A stretch of DNA of 50,486 nt. It comes from Diaporthe sp. PMI_573 (lineage: Eukaryota > Ascomycota > Sordariomycetes > Diaporthales > Diaporthaceae). Positions 30,901 to 41,791 of the stretch are shown piece after piece. Position 1 is the first letter of the stretch. Every line of letters begins with the position of its first letter. Below the pieces are notes generated by a model. That model made no database searches, was not told the origin of the DNA, and saw only the letters and a program-made list of their open reading frames with translations. The position numbers and the translations under genes were made by a program. The stretch spans positions 1 to 50,486 of the forward strand of contig JAJTUP010000172.1 of NCBI GenBank assembly GCA_021399435.1, given 5' to 3'.

Positions 30901-33032
30901 TCAAGTCTTTGATGGCCGCATATTACGTATCGGCGGTATTACTACTTTTGGTGGAATAGATAGGCGCATTTCGCTCTGAAATGGTGGTGGCTGTGATTGT
31001 AAGCGATAGTTGATAAGATGCAAAATTTCAAAGGACTTACTGCTAAAGGGCTGTCCGTTGCAGTTGGCTTGTACTGAATATCATGTCCGTCTTCCCTCGG
31101 GGCTTTCTCGATCTCTGGTGGTGGCAGTTTAAATACGCCGCCCTGTCGCCGCAGCCGTTTCTCTAGGAACGGCAAGAACGATAGACGTGGATCAAGCTCT
31201 GCAGGCTTAGCAGATTGATCAACGTTGAAACTAAGGAGTTTTTGTTGAGTTTGACTGTATATTTCACTATCCGCAGTCTCTGACACACAGATCGTAGAAT
31301 AATCACTCTCTGACCTTTCGTCAATGTCCATAGGATGTCCTGTATTTATATCCTCTTTGCGCCATGTATATTTGATGGGTTGATTAGAAACTTGGACATA
31401 ATTTGCGCAGTCTTCTTCAGCTGGATCTGATTCCGACATTTTCAAAAAGTGCCCAACAATATTACCCATCACCAAAATGTGCGACAAAGTATTTGCTGGG
31501 ACAGAAGGGTGTTCAATCTGGGTTTGCACCTCTTCAGACTGCAAAGCCATGTATGCGCTCAAATAAGGCTTACCTGCCCTCCATACTGGGCAGTTTACAT
31601 CAAGCTGAGTATTGTCGTTTGTGACGGCTTGATCTAGATCTGCCTGAACTCTATCTCGTCCCTCTAGCTTGAGGGTTCGAAATCCGAGATCATATGCTCT
31701 TTGTTGAAATTGCTGTACAACGCTACGCTGAACTTGTCCCACTAATCGACGGCCGTCCTTGCCACAAAGCGGGGATTCGTAGCTAAGCTCCGCGAAGTTC
31801 TGCATTGCGAATACAAGGAGTCTTTTGTACGCGATGTAAAACGCGTCTTTGCCTAAATGATCGTTTGTATAGTGGCACTCATCTCCAGTCTCGCAAATAT
31901 GTCCCTCGATTGGGTGGAAATGCCTTTTGAGCACATTCCTCAATGTCGGCTGGTTTCTGCGTCGGGATCGATCTGGCGCGACAAATTTCCAGATGGCCCT
32001 AACTGCGGGTGAAAAATACAGCATATCCTTGTGGAGCGTCTCGATGCTTGAAATACGCCGCTTTACTGTGCACACGCTCTGCTCTAGACTTTGTCGTTCT
32101 CCTTTGTCAGTAATTTCTGTGAAAACTTCGTTTGAGCGAAACAAGTCCCGGATTGCGGCAAGGTCCTCGTGATGAGTTGGAAAGAGTTTTTCCAGTCGAC
32201 GAACAGTATCCACATCGACAGCGTTAGCGAAAGCATCCACACCTAAGGTGATGAGATCCCACGTTTCATATACAAATCCGAGATAATGGATGATCTCTTC
32301 ATCGCAATGCAAGGCCCTATGCTTATGCAAATTGCCAAGTTGTAGACCATCCCATAGACCGGGAAACCGGAGGAGTCTGTTTAATGCCTGCACAATCTCA
32401 GTTTTCCGCAAGAACTTTGTGAGAATGTCTTCCTTGCACTTGCTGATATGGCTTAGCCATCGCTTTCGATCTGTTTCTGCCGCGTCTGGGTTCAGTTGGA
32501 TCTGACGATAAACCTCACCGGCTGTATATGGCGCTTCAAATGAATAAGAACTCGCAACACTCTGGACAGTCAAATGAAATCGGCTATGTTCTGTGATCGG
32601 ATCAAGTCAGCGGTTATGTCATTAACAAATGTTATGAGGGTTGCAATAACCTTCTTGCACCTGGCAACAATACAATCGTACTGTCCATTGGAACTCGGGC
32701 CCTAGCAATCGCTCCGCTGCTTTGGCGCGTTGTCGCCCGCCCCGGCAACGGAGTTTAATACTGGTTGGGAGAGTTGGCGGATCTGCACTCCTCGAGCTGC
32801 CTGCAAGCACGGATTCTAACTTTTTATATGTGGCGTGATCAATATCAGCCAGAATTTGGTTGCGTAATATGTGCGGATGGCAACCGATATTTCGAAACAG
32901 GCGTTCTTTTTGCGTGATATTGTACTCTTTGGGCAATCGACCATTATTGAGAGACTTTGGGAAGGCGAGACAAGAAATAGGGGCTTTAACTACACCGACC
33001 AACCAAGGAGAAAGCGAATCCAAGTCCATCAT
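30901..33032 (-). CDS. DUF3723 family protein
   Basis: Exons 33032-32651, 32590-31041 and 30990-30901, with 60- and 50-bp GT-AG introns, yield an intact 673-residue product. Features typical of DUF3723 are a start with FPKSLNNGRLPKEYN, an RLFRNIGCHPHILRNQI segment, a basic LRCRGGRQRAKAAERLLG, then WTVRLYC. Across the first intron comes TAGEVYRQIQL and, further on, the RFPGLWDGLQLGNLHKHRAL region. The last intron replaces a spurious His-rich tail with IPPKVVIPPIRN. DUF3723 proteins are fungal-only, of unknown biochemistry, often near telomeres or in giant mobile elements. This copy has no visible damage. It faces left and is followed upstream by repeat-rich DNA. Confidence 0.85.
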
Positions 33033-33776
33033 AGCGAAATGAGAGCAACTGATACAGAGTATACTTTAGAAACGAAGGTACAAAATTCTAGAGATTCATC
33101 TGTCGAGGGCCTATTTATTCAATTCTACTGTCTTTATAACTATATAATAAGCTATTGTGCTGGGGCTAAATTAGAATTAAGGTAACTATTAGAATTTTAA
33201 TCAGATCGGAAGCACGCTTTAGCCCCAAGCTGCGCAGGATTAATCAAAAGTACGCCTACAAATTTTGAGATGATCCTTAAAAATGCTACGTTTGGAATCA
33301 AATTGGGTAAGTATTTCTTTAAAGGTGGGAGACTAAAAAAAGTAGTGCGCTAGGGAAGGCAGACGCTGGGGTAGAACGTGAGACAAAGCGACTGTTGATG
33401 AAATCCTTCAGCGAGCACCTTTTAGTTCCGAGGATGTATTTGTTGGTCCAATCCTACTTAGTGTGTTTCCTAATTAAAGAATCCTTATCCACAAAGGTAA
33501 TAATACAGAAACTCGACAATGCAGACTTGATATTATTGGATGGTGAGATAGCCCTCATATTCTAATCTGGTATTCTGGAAACTGATTCCTAGTCCTCAAG
33601 TGAATATGAATTCAAAATCTGGATTTCTCGGCTCGTCGCTGGCGAGCATACACAGGCCTCAGAGGGCTGCGCGATTGTTTCAGAGGCAGCCGAGCAACCG
33701 CCGGTACCTGGGTAACGGGAGTCTGATAGAGACGTATTCATGTACATTTTCCTGTTTGCTCACCAACATATCCAGT
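33033..33776. other. Region without recognised gene
   Basis: AT-rich DNA upstream of the DUF3723 gene. A short coding-like plus-strand stretch at 33600-33790 is unassigned. Confidence 0.4.
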
Positions 33777-33890
33777 ATGCCATTCTTTTAGAATGGTCTT
33801 TCATCCCGTACGATGTCAAATCCCTCAGTATGCCATTCTTTTAGTGCCATTCTTTTAGAATGGTCTTAGTGCCATTCTTTAGAATGGTTC
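33777..33890. repeat. Cluster of a palindromic CCATTC-TTTTA-GAATGG motif
   Basis: Three complete and one partial copy of GCCATTCTTTTAGAATGG lie at 33777-33800, 33829-33843 (partial), 33844-33868 and 33869-33889 (one T shorter). The arms CCATTC and GAATGG are complementary, so each can fold into a 6-bp stem with a small loop. The last copies are directly tandem. Confidence 0.8.
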
Positions 33891-34047
33891 AAGGTCCCGT
33901 AATTCTTCGAAAACTCCAAAACTCCGGAACTAGGAATTTGCACTAAAAAAAATAAAATATTCCTTGGGCTATGAGAACAGTACCGAAAAATAGCATGAAT
34001 TCTTGCGGTTTTAATGGTTATTGTCAGATGTGACGGGTGCTTTGGGT

Positions 34048-34358
34048 TGTTGGAAGTTTTGCAGGTTCCCCTCAACTGCAGGGATGACAGGGCTGTAAAA
34101 CAGGGCGATGAGGCCACCAAAGGTGGCCATGCATTGGGCTAAATTGTAGGCGAACACAGGGCACAACACAAGGCTAAACGCAAGGCAGATTAGTGCGGCA
34201 GAGCCGCACAAAGACGTCCTGCACATAGCTATATGATGAAGCTGCTTTTCATGTATTATTGAGAACAAGCTACATACATGCAACATCGCTTTTTGGAAGA
34301 ATTGACACATCTTCATCATTGCACCCAACAAACCTGTTTCCTGTGCTATCTCACAACA
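34048..34358 (+). repeat. 5' LTR of the Copia element
   Basis: 311 bp, TG...CA ends, identical to the 3' LTR at 38772-39082. It should carry the promoter for the genomic transcript. Confidence 0.95.
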
Positions 34359-34372
34359 GGTTATGAGCCCGG
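34359..34372 (+). promoter_or_regulatory. Primer-binding site, initiator-tRNA anticodon type
   Basis: Directly after the 5' LTR, GGTTATGAGCCC is the complement of GGGCTCATAACC, the anticodon stem-loop of initiator tRNA-Met (anticodon CAT). This implies priming by a cleaved 5' tRNA half, as in Drosophila copia, instead of the usual acceptor-end match. Confidence 0.7.
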
Positions 34373-34439
34373 CTGCCATAACTGACACCGGGTTTCTCCT
34401 CTGAATCACAAAACCAAACTACATCCTCATCTCTACAAG

Positions 34440-34940
34440 ATGCCTCCACGAAGATCGCAGCGCAATGCACAGCGCGAGTCCCCTGATCCTGTCCCTGACC
34501 CTGGTCCTGGGCATGACAATTTCAACAACCACACCGAGAGAAGCACTCTCTACCTCCCTAAAGAGCTCAGGCTTGAAGGGCCTTCCAACTGGGAACAGTA
34601 CTCGCCGGCACAGACAGCCATTCTCAGAATCAACGGCCTTTACGATGCAGTCTTTGGCGACTATCCTCCCGAGGGTCAGCAAACTGAGGAGCAAATAATC
34701 AAAGCAGCAAAAGCACAAATCTCCATCAGAGCCAACTGTACTGGCGAGGCCCTCAGTCAACTCATCGGACTGACGAACCCACGAGACATGTACAATGCTC
34801 TACAGGCCTTCTGCATCGGCACAGGCCCTGTCCTTCTTCAAACGACCCTATACCAGTTCATTCGCGTTAAAAACCGCTTCCTACGAGACGATTCCTCAGT
34901 TCAACGTCGACTTCGAACGCCTTGTCAAGCTTCTCATTGA
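34440..34940 (+). CDS. Copia gag, N-terminal part
   Basis: ATG at 34440 begins a basic N-terminus and a Copia-type capsid region (ELRLEGPSNWEQYSPAQTAI). The capsid domain continues not in this frame but in the +1 frame from about 34880, where the pol-containing frame takes over. The change falls inside capsid, before the zinc knuckle, so it is not at the usual gag-pol border. Confidence 0.8.
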   Translation: MPPRRSQRNAQRESPDPVPDPGPGHDNFNNHTERSTLYLPKELRLEGPSNWEQYSPAQTAILRINGLYDAVFGDYPPEGQQTEEQIIKAAKAQISIRANCTGEALSQLIGLTNPRDMYNALQAFCIGTGPVLLQTTLYQFIRVKNRFLRDDSSVQRRLRTPCQASH

Positions 34941-37900
34941 ACAAAAGGAGCCCATCTCTGATACGCTCAAGAAGGTGGTCTATATGGCTGCCTGCGAGAA
35001 CGAGTACCCTGAATGGACCGCAAGACAGAGGGCTCTCCTTCGCTCTCAACACCCTCCATCGCTTCGATCGATGCAGCAAGACCTCATCGACGAAAATCGT
35101 GGTTCTGACGATAAGAATACATCTCCTTCATCGCATTGGGTCCACGGCAAGAAGACTGGCAAGAAGGACTCCAACAAGAAGAACCGAGAGAACAAGAACA
35201 AGGACTCCAAAGGTTCCAAGTCAACACAACGGGAGACCACCCACAAGATCAACAAACATAAAGACCACACCTGTTCCAACTGCAAGAAGAAAGGCCATCA
35301 TGAAGACAACTGTTGGCTTGCTCACAAGGACAAGAGACCTGACTGGGCTGTCAAGCTGGCCAAAGAACTCGCTGAACACGACGCCAAGAACAAGGAGACA
35401 AACCACAGGATTGTCGAGAAGGCGTTCATGATCTTTGACGAGGAGTCCCCTGATGAATCAGGCTTCGTCACAGAGACTTGCCAGGCTTCCCTAGAGCATC
35501 TTCGCTCCTTGGTAAAATGGCTTTTCGATACAGGCTCTACAGTTCATATCTGTAACGATCGAAGTCTCTTCATAGATCTCAAACCGGCGGGCAGAACAGT
35601 CCTAATAACAGGCGGTGGAAAGGTCTACCCATCTGGCAGAGGAACTGTCAGAAAGACATTTATCAACAAGAATGGAGAGGAGGGCATCGTTGTTCTGAAG
35701 GACACTCTCTTCATTCCCGAGTTTCCAGTCAACATCATGTCTGGACTAAGGCTCTATAAGAACGACGGCTGGGTTGACGGCAAAGACCTCTACGATCCAA
35801 CAGGAGATCTCTTTGGCCAACTCTACATTGGAGATGACGGTCTCTATATCAACACCGAAGAGACCGAAGCCGCAACCTATAACATCTGCCACGCCACAAA
35901 GCCTCAGGACTCTGAGCCCACAGACCATTGCCTTGATATTGATCTTTGGCATCGGAGATTGGGCCACGTCAACTCGTATCAAGTTTCACAGACTGCCAAG
36001 ATGACGACTGGTATGTATTGCAAGAAACGGCATAGCCATGACAGGCTAGGCTATTGTATTTCCTGCGATATCACAAAATCCATTAGATGGTCCCCCCGCA
36101 ATAGACGGAGAAGAGCCAAGAAAGCTGGACATCTTCATGTTGACACCTTCAAGATCAACCCTCTAGGTATCAACAACCAACAATGGGGACTCATCGCCAC
36201 TGACGACAAACATCGGATGAGATGGGCGTACACCTTTGCTAGGAAAGGTATGGCTTCTGAAATGCTGAGCCAACTCATCTCAATGCTCTGGACACATTAC
36301 AAAATACGAGTCCACACCGTACAAATGGACGGAGGTTCTGAGCTGTATGGGGCCTCTGTCAAACATCTCGAGTCAAGGCACGGCGTAAAGATCATCAAAA
36401 CAACTCCCCATACCCCAGAGTTCAATGGAGTTGCGGAGAGGTCTAACCGCATTATCTTCGACAAAACCAGGGCAACCATGGAGTCGGAACAGATTCCTAT
36501 GGAACTTTGGCCTCTAGTTTTAGAAGAAATGGTGCGAAAGACAAATATCACCGCCACCAGAGCTGTTGACGGACTCACACCTCTAGAGAGCTTTCTCAAC
36601 GAGGTATTCCCAGAGCAGGACAACAAGTCTGACCTGTCCGGGGAACGAATCTGTGGCTCAAAAGTCACAATTCACATTCCACAAGAACGTCGTCTAAGGT
36701 CACATAAGTTTGGCCCAAGAGGGGAGACTGGAATCTATCTATATATGGAAGGTTCACAGATATACACCTGTTGGGTGCCCTCTCGCAGAAAAGGACATCA
36801 ACTGGTCCGCTCTGCACAAGTCACATTTTATGAAAAGGTTGAGGAAAGAGAACTCCTCACCACAACTGGTCATGATGTTGAGCCGGTCATCCGCAAGAAC
36901 GGAGCTCCCATCCGGTCACCGCCTGTTCAGGAGAGTACAGCACCTCCAGAATTCGTCCAACAGGTTGACGAAAGCGTCCAACAGGCTGACGCACTAATAG
37001 TTGAGCAAAATTGCCAACTAGAACAGGCAACAACATCATCAACAGTTCAGCTGCCCGATCTCCGGAAAGAGGAGATCACTGAGCCAAAGACCATTTCTGA
37101 AGCGCTTCAAGGTCCATACAGGGAGCATTGGCTCAGAGCAATACACAGTGAGCTGCGCAGTCTTCTACAGAAGGGGACATGGCGCATGATGGACCGTAAC
37201 CAAGCTCACAACAGGCCACTTACTGTCAAGTGGGTATTCAAAGTCAAGCCAAACGAAGATGGCGGTCTTGAAAAGTTCAAGGCCAGACTGGTTGTCAGAG
37301 GGTTCGAACAACAACCCGGGTTTGACTACAACCAGACCTTCGCCTCCGTTGCTAAATCGGCAACTTGGAGGATTCTTCTCAACATTGCTGCATGCCTGGA
37401 CTGGGAGATAGAACAGATGGATGTATCAACGGCTTTCCTAGAAGGCGACCTCGAAGAGGATATCTACATAGATATGCCTGAAGGACTGCCGGAATACTTC
37501 GATCAACACCCCGAAGAACGTCCAGCAGACTTCTCAACAGAGCAGGTCTGTAAGCTGCTCAAGTCGCTTTACGGACTTAAACAGGCACCGCGGCAGTGGC
37601 AGAAGAAACTGAAACAGGCTTTGATGTCCCTTGGCTTCAGGCAAGCAACGTCTGACACGGCCATCTACTACAACCCGGCGACTTGTATTATAGTCGTCAC
37701 TCATGTGGATGATTTCCTCATCTTGGGCAGCGAGAAGGAAGAAATCCAAGGGCTTAAAGCCCGCTTGGGAGAGATCTTCACAATGAATGATCTTGGCCCT
37801 GCGAAGCATTTTCTTGGTGTAAGAATCACTCGAGATAGAGACGCAAGGCTAATATATCTCTCCCAGGATGCCTATTTCGCCAGAGTCCTGAAGAAACATC

Positions 37901-38427
37901 AGTTCAATGAAAGCCGGCCTGTCAACACACCTATGCAACGAAACGCCCTTTCCGACCTTCAACCAAGAGACGAGACCGACTCTGCCTCCCAGAGCGAGCG
38001 AGAAGACTACAGCTCAAAGACCGGCTCTCTTATGTACGGCATGACGCAGACGAGACCAGACCTTGCCTTCCTACTTTCCGTACTATCAAGATATATGGCA
38101 AACCCTTCTCCTACACACGCACAACTAGCCAAACGAGGTCTTCGATATCTCAAGAAAACTCAATACCACGGCCTTGTGCTCGGGGGCGTCAAGAAAGAGG
38201 CGGGTACACTCTGGAACATCGTGGGCTGGGCAGACTCAGACTTCAAAGGCGACAAGTCGACTGGAAGATCGACATTTGGTTGGTTAGTTCAGCTGGAAGG
38301 ATCTACGGTTTCCTGGAGGTCCAAGAGGCACGAAACAGTGGCCCTTTCTACAACTCACGCCGAGTACACAGCCCTTTCGCAATGCGCCAGGGAACTGGCT
38401 TGGATGAGAACCTCTTTTCTGAACTAA
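34880..38427 (+). CDS. Copia gag-pol, main frame
   Basis: The frame carries the capsid end, a CCHC zinc knuckle (CSNCKKKGHHEDNC), protease with DTGST at about 35525, an integrase with its H-H-C-C binding region (LWHRRLGHVN), catalytic Asp in HVDTF and VQMDGG and Glu in GVAERSNR, reverse transcriptase (WVFKVKPNEDGGLEKFKARL, active-site THVDDFLILG) and the start of RNase H (WADSDFKGDKSTGRS). The order protease-integrase-RT-RNase H defines Copia. Catalytic residues look intact. The frame ends at 38427 after LAWMRTSFLN, and the remaining RNase H lies in another frame. Confidence 0.9.
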
Positions 38428-38750
38428 ACATTCCTTTCAACACTCCGATCATTCTCAAGGGCGACAACGAGGGCTCACTAAAGCTCTGCAAAAACCCAGA
38501 ATATCACCAGCGAACGAAACACATTCCCCTCGAAGAACACCACATACGAGAGGAAGTTAATGCCGGAAACATTGACGTACAGTACGTCAACACTCATGAT
38601 CAAGTAGCCGATGCTCTCACAAAACCACTAGATGTTGGCAGCCATGAGCGTTTCCTGGAAGCCGTCAGAGTTTGTCCATGTCCAGTTCAAGATCAGGAGA
38701 ACGGTCGTCTTCTTTGGGGCAACGAGGTTCACGATGATGTAGAACCCTGA
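38410..38750 (+). CDS. Copia RNase H, C-terminal part in another frame
   Basis: From about 38410 the conserved end of Copia RNase H continues in the -1 frame: NPEYHQRTKHIPLEEHHIRE and THDQVADALTKPL, the usual last motifs, followed by a 30-residue tail. A single indel would explain it. Confidence 0.85.
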
Positions 38751-38754
38751 AGTT

Positions 38755-38771
38755 GAGGGAAAACGGGGGCG
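38755..38771 (+). promoter_or_regulatory. Polypurine tract
   Basis: A purine-rich stretch (GAGGGAAAACGGGGG) immediately precedes the 3' LTR, where plus-strand synthesis starts. Confidence 0.65.
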
Positions 38772-39082
38772 TGTTGGAAGTTTTGCAGGTTCCCCTCAAC
38801 TGCAGGGATGACAGGGCTGTAAAACAGGGCGATGAGGCCACCAAAGGTGGCCATGCATTGGGCTAAATTGTAGGCGAACACAGGGCACAACACAAGGCTA
38901 AACGCAAGGCAGATTAGTGCGGCAGAGCCGCACAAAGACGTCCTGCACATAGCTATATGATGAAGCTGCTTTTCATGTATTATTGAGAACAAGCTACATA
39001 CATGCAACATCGCTTTTTGGAAGAATTGACACATCTTCATCATTGCACCCAACAAACCTGTTTCCTGTGCTATCTCACAACA
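38772..39082 (+). repeat. 3' LTR of the Copia element
   Basis: Identical to the 5' LTR. Followed by the TGGGT target duplication. Confidence 0.95.
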
Positions 39083-39257
39083 TGGGTTAGGTGCCTGAGG
39101 CATCAATGGTTGAATCATGACAAAACCAGCCCCCTTACGGGTGGGGTCCCACCAAAAGAACCAAGACAAGACATCATCATCAATACACACAGTGACCACC
39201 CCATCAATTGGACCCTAATTACACGTCCCATATACCTAAAAGGGTGATAATCTGACA

Positions 39258-39600
39258 ATTAAGAGTCTCAGTGCCTCAATTTAAGAGCAAAATGGCCGAC
39301 AATATCAACACGAAGAACCTTAGCGCACTGCTATCGAAGCCCGAAGAATGGAATGATTGGGACCACGAATTCCTTCTCCAAGCCGAATCCTACGGGCTCA
39401 TAGAATCGGGGCCTTTGAGCTGTAATGGGCCAGCTAAGCCGAGAGGTACTCTGGTAAATCCGATACAATTCTCGATCCTTATGTCCTTAAGCATATCGGG
39501 TGCAGTCAATGAATCTCTGAGGTTATGGGCCAGGATTAACGAGCGAATGCTTTCTGAGCGCTCGTCTGCCTTAGCCATGTTGAACCTAAGCTTAAATTGA
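39258..39600 (+). pseudogene. Start of gag of an older Copia element
   Basis: Just downstream of the split 195-bp LTR, an ATG at 39291 opens a gag-like frame (NTKNLSALLSKPEEWNDWDH, then FLLQAESYGLIE), the W-containing motif at the start of Copia capsids. It stops after about 100 codons, and no pol sequence follows. The rest of this element is lost. Confidence 0.7.
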
Positions 39601-41620
39601 GCAAATTTTTCTTTATGATGTGAATTGCTGTGCGTCTAGAAGAAACAATGGGTAGCACTATGACCAGGACGTCCAACCCTTTATACACCATCGAATAATG
39701 TTTCCCATTAGTTCAATGTGCTGGATGTATTTGTGTTCCCACGTAAAGAGGTACTTCGCAACGAGACGTATAACATCTAGCTCAAGTACTGTGACCATTT
39801 CGGTTGGTATCTTATATTACTTGCAATAAACCTTTGAAACTGTATAAGGTCCTGTACTTTTCAGTCAAGATTACAAATGTGCTTTTAGCATAGACCTTGC
39901 CTGTAATGAACCGTATTCCTACACACGCTATTGTACTGTACAGTATGATGATATACTGTAGGAGGAAAAGCCATACTGTGGAACGCAAAAATACACAATG
40001 AAATCTGTCGTGCTTCCAATATTAGTATAGATTATGATTCCACAGCAAGATGAAAAGCCGTCCGGTCTGTGTTGTCCGCTTTCTTGATGTCAAAAGATGC
40101 TTCCTTGAAGAAGAGCCTCAGTCTTTGGTGTCTGCCTTGATGCGCTTCGCCTCGGCTTCCTCTTCGCAGCCGTCCAACTATTTGGACTTGGGCAGTTTGC
40201 ACCCGGACTTGGGTTTGGTATTTTGCTCGGTAATGCGCCGTTTATGCTCCGCTGCCGCCGCCGCCACCTCCTCTCTGACATCCTTCAGGTTGCCGCATCG
40301 TGCACTGCAGCGCGGGCGTGGGACGAAGCGGGACGTTTCGTCGCTTTAGAGCACCTCATGCACGAGCTGGAAGCCGGCTTTTACTCATTATCGGCACCAA
40401 TCTCTTCATTAAATAAAACTCTCAAGACCGCTAATTCATAGAATCAATGTAGGACAAAGAAGTGTTCGATTTTCAACTCATCTCATTTTATAAAACTTTT
40501 AGACATGAGCCACTTCAATATAGTTACAAGGAAGAAAACGATAACGTTAAGCAACAACGAGCGAGCTACTTTTCAGCTAACCACTTCAACTCATCTTTCT
40601 TACGCGTTATTTCACGCCACATCTTACAATGAGCAAAACAAAAGAAAGCGATATTTAGTTTGTCATTTAAGATATTAGATCCACCCTTACCCATAGAACT
40701 CCACAACAGAATACCCACCCTAATAACAAGAGATTAACTAAAGTAGAAGACGACGTTCTTGTTTAGTACGTACTTGACTGGGACTCTCGAGGATATTCTC
40801 TTGTCCTTAAGGATGTTGAAGTGTTGGAAGGCAGCACTTCGGGCCCGTCGGAGGCCGGTGAAGGGCACCGTAGTATCGGCGAAAGGCACCGCAGCACCGC
40901 TGTAGTTTAATGCAAACGAGTGTCAATTTAGACTACTTTGAACAGCTCTGTAATGACGGTGGTCCCCATAGGGGTAAAAATAGACTAATTCAAGTGCGGT
41001 AATGACTGTCCTTCCATCTTCTTCATGCGCCGACTGCTCGATTCAATCTCCTCGTTATCCTGCCTTTGCTTTGCTGGTCTTTAGCCTCTCACACCTCCAT
41101 GTGTTCGACTGCTCAGTTGAGCCTCCTCCGCGTTTTTGGCTTCTCTCTGACCTGGTCTTCATCCTCCCACGCCTCTGAATGAGTTCGCTTCTTGGAGGAT
41201 TGAGCCCGACCGCTTTGTGCATTGACAGAGCCAGTGCCTAACTGTTCTCCACTATGGGCAGTCAAGAACGACAAAGTCACCTTGAATGATCGAGGGCACA
41301 AGGCTTGGCCCTGAGATCCAGCTAAGACTTCTCGGCGTTAAAAACATTCTGTTTTGATAACAACATCGATGGCCTGCTTGCAGGGACCAGATAACAAAAG
41401 ATGGCTTAGTCGCCTTGTTTTTCGGCGCCGAGATATATTTAGGACGACATCGCGTCCCTTATTGAGTTTTAGTTTTCTGCAGTAGCGACTAGTAGGTTTA
41501 GACAATCAACTTCGTTACGGGCAGCACGGCCTACAACGGCGGGGAGCCACAGACATTTGAGTCCATCCCTAGAAGAATGTGGTGAGTTTCATCGGAGTGG
41601 GCTTCTAGCGGAGCCGCCGC
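39601..41620. other. Two-kilobase region without a complete gene
   Basis: AT-rich, gene-poor DNA. Two coding-like scraps on the minus strand, 40100-40280 (an Ala/Glu/Lys-rich coil broken by a stop) and 41113-41301 (a basic tail KKRTHSEAWEDEDQ...RRRLN), could not be assigned. Nothing else was recognised. Confidence 0.4.
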
Positions 41621-41629
41621 GATAGGGTA

Positions 41630-41675
41630 ACGTCCCCGGCCCGGCTTCCGCCCCCCCCCTGATTCCGCCCCCCCC
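41630..41675 (+). repeat. Left TIR of the pogo-type element
   Basis: About 45 bp. The mate is at 43435-43480 on the opposite strand. It is unusually GC-rich with a nine-C run. Confidence 0.9.
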
Positions 41676-41791
41676 CACATCCGCGTTCACGCGTGTACGC
41701 GTCTGCCCCCACCCTATATAAACTCAACCATATCTTTCCGAGAGAATTTTTTCTGGTCACCAAACTTCTTCCAAGCATCAACCTAGTCATC

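Larger units (their letters stand above)
34048..39082 (+). mobile_element. Ty1/Copia LTR retrotransposon, complete, recent
   Basis: 5035 bp bounded by two LTRs of 311 bp (34048-34358 and 38772-39082) that are identical base for base as I read them. Each starts TGTTGG and ends CACAACA. Both sides carry the 5-bp target duplication TGGGT (34043-34047 and 39083-39087). The internal order is PBS, gag, protease, integrase, reverse transcriptase, RNase H, polypurine tract, as in Copia. Two frame changes interrupt the coding sequence despite the identical LTRs. Confidence 0.95.
34022..39257 (+). repeat. Older 195-bp LTR, split by the Copia insertion
   Basis: The halves 34022-34047 and 39083-39257 together match the intact copy at 43812-44006, beginning TGTCAGAT and ending ATCTGACA. 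A Copia-like gag start follows at 39291, so this was the 5' LTR of an older element. That explains why no target duplication matches across it. Confidence 0.8.
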
